Source: Caballeronia concitans (GTDB lineage: Bacteria > Pseudomonadota > Gammaproteobacteria > Burkholderiales > Burkholderiaceae). From it: a stretch of DNA of 64,000 nucleotides. Each line of letters starts with the position of its first letter. The first letter of the stretch is position 1. The notes beneath the pieces were generated by a model. That model had not been told where the DNA came from. It saw nothing but the letters and a program-made list of their open reading frames with translations, and ran no database searches. Position numbers and translations under genes: made by a program. Positions 58,957 through 64,000 of the stretch are shown here, in pieces. The DNA lies in assembly GCF_001544615.1 (NCBI RefSeq), contig NZ_FCNV02000002.1, forward strand, positions 496,001 to 560,000, read 5' to 3'.

Positions 58957-60546
58957 TCAAGCCTCGACGCTGTCCGTCTCGCGCGCAGGCGCACTCGCAA
59001 CGTGCGCGCGCTGGCCTGCGGTCCAGTATTCGGTCCGCACGCCGATGTCATCGGAGACGAACGGGCCGCCGCGCGTGGCCCGATAATGCGCGAGCGCCTT
59101 GTACACGAGCGTTTGCCCGAGCAGCACGATCGGCACGTTGAGCAGCACCATGACGATGTTCATCAGGTCCGACAGCGCCCACAGGTTCGGCAGCTCGAGT
59201 CCCGCGAGCACGGTCAGCGCGCCGAACGGCACGAACACGAGCGATCCCACCACGCGAATGCCGGTAATGAAACGCTGGCTGCGTGAAATGAAGTTCGCGG
59301 ATATTTCGGCGAACGAGATCATGCCGAGCAGCGTCGTGAATGCGAAGAGCCCGTAGCAGACGCACATCACGATGCGAATGACATTGCCCGCCCACACCGG
59401 CACGAGCGCTTCGACCGACGCGAGATACACCGTGATCTTCGACGCGCGCACCGACTCCCACGCCTGACCATCCACGGTGCCGGTCCATACGTGCGCCATC
59501 ACCACGATGAAGCCCGTCATCGTGCAGATGACCATGGTGTCGAAGAACACGCCGAGACTTTGCACGAAGCCTTGCTCGCAGGGGTGATCATTGTCGGCGA
59601 TTGCGGCCGCCATCGTGATGGTGCCCTGCCCCGCTTCGTTCGACATCAGCCCGCGTTTGACGCCTTGCGCGAGCGCGGTGCCGATGGCGCCGCCGAACAG
59701 CGCATGCGGCGCGAACGCACCGACGACGACCTCATGGAAGAAGTACGGAATCAGCGGCAAGTTGATGCCGATGATGACGAGCGACATCACGCAGAAGAGC
59801 GTCGCCTTGATGGGCACGAGCACGTCGGTATAGGCGGTCACGCGGCGAATGCCGCCCATGATGATGAACGCACACGCGAGCACGAGGCCTGCCGCGATGA
59901 CGTAATAGACCGTCGATTGCCGCGCGAGATGCGTGCCCGCGACCGTATCGGCGATGGTGCCGATGGCCGTGAACACGTTGAACGTTTGCGGCGGAACGTT
60001 GAATAAAGCGTAGACGATGAACACGAGCGACAGGAACGTGCCGACGAAGCGCCGTCCGCCGAGAATGCGTCGTCCATAGAAGGGCAGGCCGCCTACGAAT
60101 TCGTTCTGCTTCCTTTCCTTGAAGAGCTGCGCGAGCGTCGATTCCATGAAGGCCGTCGCCATGCCGAAGAACGCGGCGACCCACATCCAGAAGAGCGCAC
60201 CCGGCCCGCCGACTGAAATCGCGCCCGTGATGCCGACGATGTTCCCCGGCCCCGCGCGCATCGCAAGTCCGAGCATGAACGATGCAAGCGCGCTGACGCC
60301 CGTGCTCGACGACTGTTTGCGCAGCATGATGCGCACGATCTTGCGGATGTTCATCGTCTGGATGAAGCGCGTGCGGATGCTGAAGTGAATGCCGACGCCG
60401 ACGAGCAGCAGGATCGCGAATGGAAACTGCCCGAGCACGGGAATGCGCGAGTACGCTTTGATGTTGGTGGGAAAGTCCCAGAGGAAGTCGGAGACAGGCG
60501 CGATGAACGCGAAGAATGCGTTCACGGATCGGAAAAGGTCATCCAC
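58957..60546 (-). CDS. Sodium:alanine symporter family protein (AgcS)
   Basis: 529 residues with about ten membrane segments. The family signature 'GLMSNEAGQGTITMAAAIADNDHPCEQGFVQSLGVFFDT' and the N-terminal 'FPFAILLLVGVGIHFSIRTRFIQTMNIRKIVRIM' define the AGCS group, which imports alanine or glycine with Na+. The C-terminal about 40 residues are a polar tail. A TATAAT stands 90 bases upstream on its strand. I looked for a glycine riboswitch in the leader and did not see one. Confidence 0.92.
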   Translation of the reverse strand: MDDLFRSVNAFFAFIAPVSDFLWDFPTNIKAYSRIPVLGQFPFAILLLVGVGIHFSIRTRFIQTMNIRKIVRIMLRKQSSSTGVSALASFMLGLAMRAGPGNIVGITGAISVGGPGALFWMWVAAFFGMATAFMESTLAQLFKERKQNEFVGGLPFYGRRILGGRRFVGTFLSLVFIVYALFNVPPQTFNVFTAIGTIADTVAGTHLARQSTVYYVIAAGLVLACAFIIMGGIRRVTAYTDVLVPIKATLFCVMSLVIIGINLPLIPYFFHEVVVGAFAPHALFGGAIGTALAQGVKRGLMSNEAGQGTITMAAAIADNDHPCEQGFVQSLGVFFDTMVICTMTGFIVVMAHVWTGTVDGQAWESVRASKITVYLASVEALVPVWAGNVIRIVMCVCYGLFAFTTLLGMISFAEISANFISRSQRFITGIRVVGSLVFVPFGALTVLAGLELPNLWALSDLMNIVMVLLNVPIVLLGQTLVYKALAHYRATRGGPFVSDDIGVRTEYWTAGQRAHVASAPARETDSVEA

Positions 60547-60635
60547 GCTGGGCCTTTCTGTGTTGCTTCGAGCTGCTTACAGCAGGCATTCGAATTTGGG
60601 ATATGAATAGCGCACGCGAAAACGCGCGGGCGGCT

Positions 60636-60641
60636 ATTATA
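60636..60641 (-). promoter_or_regulatory. TATAAT -10 hexamer, probable agcS promoter
   Basis: Exact -10 consensus on the minus strand, 90 bases before the AgcS start; the position 17 bases upstream has no good -35. A CGCGCGTTTTCGCGTGCG dyad lies between it and the gene and could be a small leader hairpin. Confidence 0.4.
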
Positions 60642-60759
60642 CGGCCCTCTTTCCGCTACTCGTTCTTGTCTCCGCCACCGCTTTCGAAGCACACGATCAT
60701 CCCGTGACATCGCGCTGTTCGAGCGCACGAATCCGGCGTTCCACTTCGCCCGGATCCTT

Positions 60760-60843
60760 CTATTCCGCGAGATACGACTCCCGGCGCTTGCACTCGGCTG
60801 CGGTGAACCACATGTCGATGAGGCAGAAGATATACGCAATCAT
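60760..60843 (-). CDS. Possible very small membrane protein (27 aa)
   Basis: A 27-residue frame from the ATG at 60843 with GGAG 9 bases upstream: hydrophobic N-terminus 'MIAYIFCLIDMWFTAAEC' and charged C-terminus 'KRRESYLAE'. Located alone between agcS and the diiron gene on the same strand. Single-pass small proteins look like this, but length and lack of homology knowledge keep this tentative. Confidence 0.35.
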   Translation of the reverse strand: MIAYIFCLIDMWFTAAECKRRESYLAE

Positions 60844-60904
60844 GATGGGTCGCTCCACGTTCGTCATACCGCGGCCCGTGTGACGAGCCGCGGCGCACAT
60901 CAAC

Positions 60905-61891
60905 TTACTCAGCGGGATCGAAGGCCGCGAAAACATCCGTGCCGCAATGAAGCGTCCGGCGACGCAGACCCGCAAGCGCCGCGCCGAGACGTTCGCCCTG
61001 CGCCTCGCTGACCATCCCGGTCAAGAGCTTCTCGAAGCGCGGTTCATCGATGCCGGACACGATGTACTGCCAGCGATACGCATCCAGCACGCCGGCATGC
61101 ACGCGCGCCTCCTCGTCCTCGGACAACGCGCGATCGAGCAGCGCGAGGAAGCACTGCGCATCGGCGACGGCTTGTGCCTGCAGCATGCCGTCGATCGCGC
61201 CGACGAGATCGATGAGATCGCCGATGGCATCGTCACGCTCTTTACCGTCGATGCGACTGTCCTCGCGCATCCATTCCAGTTCATCGATGATCGCGTGCTG
61301 CGACTCCTCCTTCCAGTGAAACAGGAAGATGTCCTTGAAGAGCGGCGACATGCTGCCGTCGGTCTCCATGCTCTCGCGATAGTGCACCTGCGTGACGATT
61401 TCGACGCAACAGGTCAACGCGAGAATCGCCCATGTCGATTTGGTGAGAACGAACGCGGCGACGTCGTCGGCATTCGCGATGAAGCGGTAGCCATACGGCA
61501 TGACGTCGGCGGCCAGCGCCTCGACGCGCCTAAAGAGTTCCTGGTGCTTCAGTTCTTCGTCGGTGAATCGCACGATCGCTTCGAACGCGGTCTGATCGGA
61601 AAGCGCATGGTCGCGCCCGACGTCCATCATCTTCGCGCCGATGAAACGTTCGATGAGCCCGAACATGTTTGCGTACGTGCGGCCCTGAATCTGCGACATC
61701 AGAAGCCGCTCGGCGGATTCGAGGAACGGCAGACGTTCGATTTCCGTGAGGCCGTCGGGCATGAATTTGTGCGATGGGTCGAAGCGGCGTCCGCGCAAGA
61801 CGTCGCGGTCGATGTCCCATCGGATGCGCCGCGAAACTTCGATGCATCGCGCATAACGTTGCTGGGCGGTGGGCTGGGGAACGGCGTTCAT
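60905..61891 (-). CDS. Ferritin-like diiron protein of unknown function
   Basis: 328 residues from the ATG at 61891 (GGAG upstream); the frame further upstream is antisense to the LuxR-type gene. Largely helical, with iron-ligand motifs in the order expected for a four-helix diiron site: Glu in 'IERFIGAKMMDVG', ExxH in 'TDEELKHQELF', Glu in 'CVEIVTQVHYRE', and ExxH in 'WKEESQHAIIDELEW'. It could be an N-oxygenase, a desaturase-like or another diiron oxidase; no close family recalled. Upstream lie two GTCCCG-based dyads and a LuxR-type regulator gene. Confidence 0.75.
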   Translation of the reverse strand: MNAVPQPTAQQRYARCIEVSRRIRWDIDRDVLRGRRFDPSHKFMPDGLTEIERLPFLESAERLLMSQIQGRTYANMFGLIERFIGAKMMDVGRDHALSDQTAFEAIVRFTDEELKHQELFRRVEALAADVMPYGYRFIANADDVAAFVLTKSTWAILALTCCVEIVTQVHYRESMETDGSMSPLFKDIFLFHWKEESQHAIIDELEWMREDSRIDGKERDDAIGDLIDLVGAIDGMLQAQAVADAQCFLALLDRALSEDEEARVHAGVLDAYRWQYIVSGIDEPRFEKLLTGMVSEAQGERLGAALAGLRRRTLHCGTDVFAAFDPAE

Positions 61892-62010
61892 GTGAGCTCC
61901 AGTGAACCTGTGCGTTGATGAAAACGACGGGTCGCTAGAGAAAGGGCTGCATTGCGTCACCGTCTGGAAACCATTCTCCGAAGACGGCGCGTGGCATACA
62001 TGAGGCGGGT

Positions 62011-62030
62011 GTCCCGGTCGGCACCGGGAC
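62011..62030. promoter_or_regulatory. Dyad GTCCCGG-N6-CCGGGAC upstream of the diiron gene
   Basis: Perfect 7+7 inverted repeat with a 6-base spacer (20 bp overall, the usual size of a LuxR-family site), about 120 bases upstream of the diiron start. The GTCCCG half-site recurs in the palindrome at 62054. Confidence 0.5.
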
Positions 62031-62053
62031 TCGAGCGCGCAATGGCCGTTAAG

Positions 62054-62069
62054 CGGGACACGTGTCCCG
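62054..62069. promoter_or_regulatory. 16-bp palindrome CGGGACACGTGTCCCG
   Basis: Perfect palindrome between the diiron gene and the end of the LuxR-type regulator, built from the same CGGGAC/GTCCCG half-sites as the dyad at 62011. Four half-sites within 60 bases suggest a tandem operator, probably for the regulator encoded next door. Confidence 0.55.
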
Positions 62070-62091
62070 GTCGAGGACGTTGCCGGGTTGG

Positions 62092-63186
62092 TCAGCGTCC
62101 GGCCGACGGCTGCGCATCGAAGCCCGCGCGCCTGGCGAGCACGATGGCCTGCGCGCGGTTCTCCACTTCGAGCTTCGAGAAGATGCTCGTGATGTGATTG
62201 CGCACGGTCTTCTCCGAAAGCGCGAGGCGCGCGGCGATCTGCGCGTTGTCGCGTCCGCCCGCCAGCAATTCGACGATATCGCGCTCGCGCGGCGTGAGGG
62301 TCGCGAATGCGGGATCGGCAGTCACCGACGCGGGCAGGAAGCCGTGCACTTCTTCGCGCCAGCGCGTCCAGGCCGGTTCGCCTTCGAGCACGAGATGGTT
62401 GTCGCTTTCGAGCGGCACGAAGCGCGCACCGGGAATGTTCCCGGCAAGCAGGCGGCTTTCTTCGAAGGGCACGCGCGCGTCGCCGCTCGAATGCAGAACG
62501 AGCGTCGGGCACTGCACCAGCGGCAGCAGATCGACCACGTCGATACGATTGAACACACGCATGATGCGCGCCGCGTTGACGGGCGTCGTGGTCAGACGTT
62601 CCAGCTCGTTGAACCAGTGATGCTGCTCGGGCGTGCCGCCCGGGATGAACTGCGTCGTGAAGAACTGCCGGAACGCCGGATTGTGCTTGCCCCAGCCGAG
62701 TTCCGCGAGGCGCACGAGCATTTCGGCCTCTTCGCACTCGGCGGCGCTGCGTGCGCGAATCAGGCGTCCGCGAGCGTAGCCGCCGTGCAGCACGAGATGA
62801 CTCACGCGCTCAGGATGCTTCACCGCGTAAGCCACCGCGATCGACGCGCCTTGCGAGATGCCGAGCAGCGGAAAACGCGCGATGCCGCATGCGTCGACGA
62901 CGGTTTCGAGGTCCCGCAGCCAGGCATCGAACGAGATGTCGGCGACGTCGCGGTCGGAGAGTCCGCAGCCGCGCTGGTCGTATCGGATGAGGGTGTATCG
63001 GCTGCAAAGCTCCAGCATCAGATGGCTCCAGACCGGGCTCATGAAGTCCAGTTCCAGATGACTGAGCCAGTTGGCGGCCTTGATGAGGGGCGCGCCCGAG
63101 CCGCACGCCGCATAAGCGATGCGCGCGCCGTCGCTCGCCGTGCACAGGCGGATATGCTGGCGGGGCGGGGCTGGACGGGGGGCCAT
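62092..63186 (-). CDS. Alpha/beta hydrolase fused to LuxR-type DNA-binding domain
   Basis: 364 residues. Residues about 15-290 are an alpha/beta hydrolase with nucleophile Ser in 'LLGISQGASIAVAY', acid Asp in 'HSSGDARVPFEES' and His in 'LESDNHLVLEGEPAW', so the triad looks complete. The C-terminal about 65 residues form a LuxR/NarL helix-turn-helix: 'LTPRERDIVELLAGGRDNAQIAARLALSEKTVRNHITSIFSKLEVENRAQAI'. It may bind or hydrolyse its own effector. Downstream on the same strand is the diiron gene behind a palindrome cluster; divergent is an MFS transporter at 63520. Confidence 0.9.
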   Translation of the reverse strand: MAPRPAPPRQHIRLCTASDGARIAYAACGSGAPLIKAANWLSHLELDFMSPVWSHLMLELCSRYTLIRYDQRGCGLSDRDVADISFDAWLRDLETVVDACGIARFPLLGISQGASIAVAYAVKHPERVSHLVLHGGYARGRLIRARSAAECEEAEMLVRLAELGWGKHNPAFRQFFTTQFIPGGTPEQHHWFNELERLTTTPVNAARIMRVFNRIDVVDLLPLVQCPTLVLHSSGDARVPFEESRLLAGNIPGARFVPLESDNHLVLEGEPAWTRWREEVHGFLPASVTADPAFATLTPRERDIVELLAGGRDNAQIAARLALSEKTVRNHITSIFSKLEVENRAQAIVLARRAGFDAQPSAGR

Positions 63187-63519
63187 CGGAGCGAAAGTAT
63201 GTATGGAGTACGTACCTATGCGGGCTCGACAGGGCGCGGCTTTCGAGCGTTCCTATGCTCGCGCGTTATGGAATTGAAAGTCAAGAGGCTGCAAATGTAG
63301 GGCGGGATGTTGCGGTCGTCGGGTTCGCTGTTCAGTGACGCATTGCGGCTTAACGAGGAGCCTCCGGATGTACCACCGCCAGGTCCAGTCCCGCTCCCGC
63401 GTTACCATACGTCCACACGACACACAGAACGAAGGTCATGAGGCGCGGAGACAGCTCATCCACGGCGCAGCGCGATTGCCGCCACCACGACGAGTCCGCC
63501 CAAACCAGGACGATAACGC
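63187..63519. other. Divergent region between the LuxR-type regulator and the MFS gene (about 330 bases)
   Basis: No gene recognised; the first half has mixed composition, including a GTACGTAC palindrome near 63215. One GTCCCG half-site near 63390 matches the half-site seen upstream of the diiron gene but has no partner. Confidence 0.4.
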
Positions 63520-64000
63520 GTGAACCAACGTGACGACCGAAGCGAAGCGCTCACCCGAAGCAACACCGACAGCATCTCTCACCCACGTACCGGGCCGACG
63601 CCGAACGACACGTCGTCCGTCACGCACGACCCGAATCCATTGCCCGCGCGCTCGCTCGCGGTGGCCTTGTCGCTTGGCAGCGCCATCGCGCTGGGCTTCG
63701 CACGCTTCGCGTACGCGCTGCTGCTGCCGCCGATGAAGCAGGACCTCGCCTGGAACTTCGCCCAGGCCGGCGCGATGAACACGGCCAACGCGCTCGGCTA
63801 CCTGCTCGGCGCGCTGGCCTTCGCACGCTTGTCCCGTCGATGGGCATCGGAGTCGTTGTTCGTCGCCGGCTGCGTCGCGACGGCCGTACTGATGGCGTGC
63901 AGCGGAGCCGTCATCCATACCGACGCCCTGCTCCTCTTGCGCGTCGCCACCGGCGCCGCGAGCGCGCTCGTCTTCGTCAGCGGCGGCGTGCTGGCGGCAC
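63520..64000 (+). CDS. YbfB/YjiJ family MFS transporter, N-terminal part (3' end outside window)
   Basis: Begins at a GTG at 63520 just after an in-frame stop at 63514; 160 residues are visible before the window ends. After a polar, Ser/Thr/Asp-rich leader of about 50 residues the membrane part starts: 'VALSLGSAIALGFARFAYALLLPPMKQDLAWNFAQAGAMNTANALGYLLGALAFARL', the typical N-terminus of YbfB/YjiJ transporters. Divergent from the LuxR-type regulator, which may control it. Start uncertain because the leader is not membrane-like. Confidence 0.8.
   Translation, partial: MNQRDDRSEALTRSNTDSISHPRTGPTPNDTSSVTHDPNPLPARSLAVALSLGSAIALGFARFAYALLLPPMKQDLAWNFAQAGAMNTANALGYLLGALAFARLSRRWASESLFVAGCVATAVLMACSGAVIHTDALLLLRVATGAASALVFVSGGVLAA

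Noticed and set aside
60547-60700. Glycine riboswitch upstream of agcS
   Set aside because: The leader lacks the conserved aptamer motifs and paired tandem structure; only a short GC hairpin is present.
63210-63225. GTACGTAC palindrome upstream of the LuxR-type regulator
   Set aside because: Short and isolated; no second copy or dyad partner near a promoter.
1-64000. tRNA, rRNA genes and CRISPR arrays
   Set aside because: No T-loop/anticodon arrangement, no rRNA-like stretch and no regularly spaced repeats were seen on either strand by reading; a covariance-model scan could still find something missed.

Overview
The window is high-GC, densely coded DNA with the gene content of a Burkholderiales bacterium of the Burkholderia/Paraburkholderia/Caballeronia group. 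The indicators are hopanoid tailoring genes hpnIJKL, a large set of LysR-controlled catabolic operons, an ssu sulfonate locus, DUF1488 and CBS-BON proteins, and a pentanucleotide-rich hairpin of a type I recall from Burkholderia chromosomes. The genus is inference. I found no rRNA, tRNA or CRISPR array. The first CDS (amidase) and the last (MFS transporter) run off the window.

Region by region. (1) 1-6214: amidase end, then a low-oxygen style block: CBS-BON protein, orphan PAS histidine kinase, two zinc alcohol dehydrogenases, DUF1488 protein and flavodoxin. Three perfect FNR/ANR-type dyads (TTGAY-N4-RTCAA) stand upstream of its minus-strand units. (2) 6242-15603: a LysR regulator divergent from an eight-gene operon: binding protein, ABC ATPase and two permeases, a D-amino-acid-oxidase-like flavoprotein, an HcnA/HcnB/HcnC-like (opine oxidase-like) three-subunit dehydrogenase, and RidA. 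This reads as uptake and oxidation of an opine or other secondary amine or imino acid. (3) 15637-21659: TauD-like dioxygenase with an orphan sulfonate-type binding protein, a lipoprotein, nitroreductase, FMN reductase, repeats, and an orphan MetQ-like protein. (4) 21684-33516: a stretch with visibly lower GC and looser codon use: two paralogous ferredoxin reductases, an NCS1 permease, a CofE-like gamma-glutamyl ligase, a MocR regulator, a Rieske oxygenase, a [3Fe-4S] ferredoxin and an alanine-racemase-like protein lacking its catalytic tyrosine, ending at an IS3 orfA remnant. It looks like an acquired N-heterocycle catabolic island and is the best candidate for an undescribed system. (5) 33564-38846: ssuD-ssuC-ssuB, divergent ssuA-like gene, MFS transporter. 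(6) 38927-50142: LysR/hydrolase pair, then a LysR-controlled operon of ATP-dependent hydantoinase/oxoprolinase A and B, class III CoA-transferase, enoyl-CoA hydratase, MFS carrier and HMG-CoA lyase. This is a coherent but unassigned lactam/hydantoin to CoA-thioester route. (7) 50144-56653: TupA-like ATP-grasp protein, ribbon-helix-helix protein, and hopanoid genes hpnIJKL preceded by an exact PmrA/QseB-type direct repeat. (8) 56665-64000: MbfA-type ferritin-VIT1 iron exporter, cytochrome b561, AgcS symporter, a ferritin-like diiron protein with a palindrome-rich upstream region, an alpha/beta-hydrolase-LuxR fusion regulator, and the start of a YbfB/YjiJ MFS transporter.

Most operons show tight translational coupling (ATGA or TTGA overlaps). 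Several starts are GTG or TTG chosen on ribosome-binding-site position.
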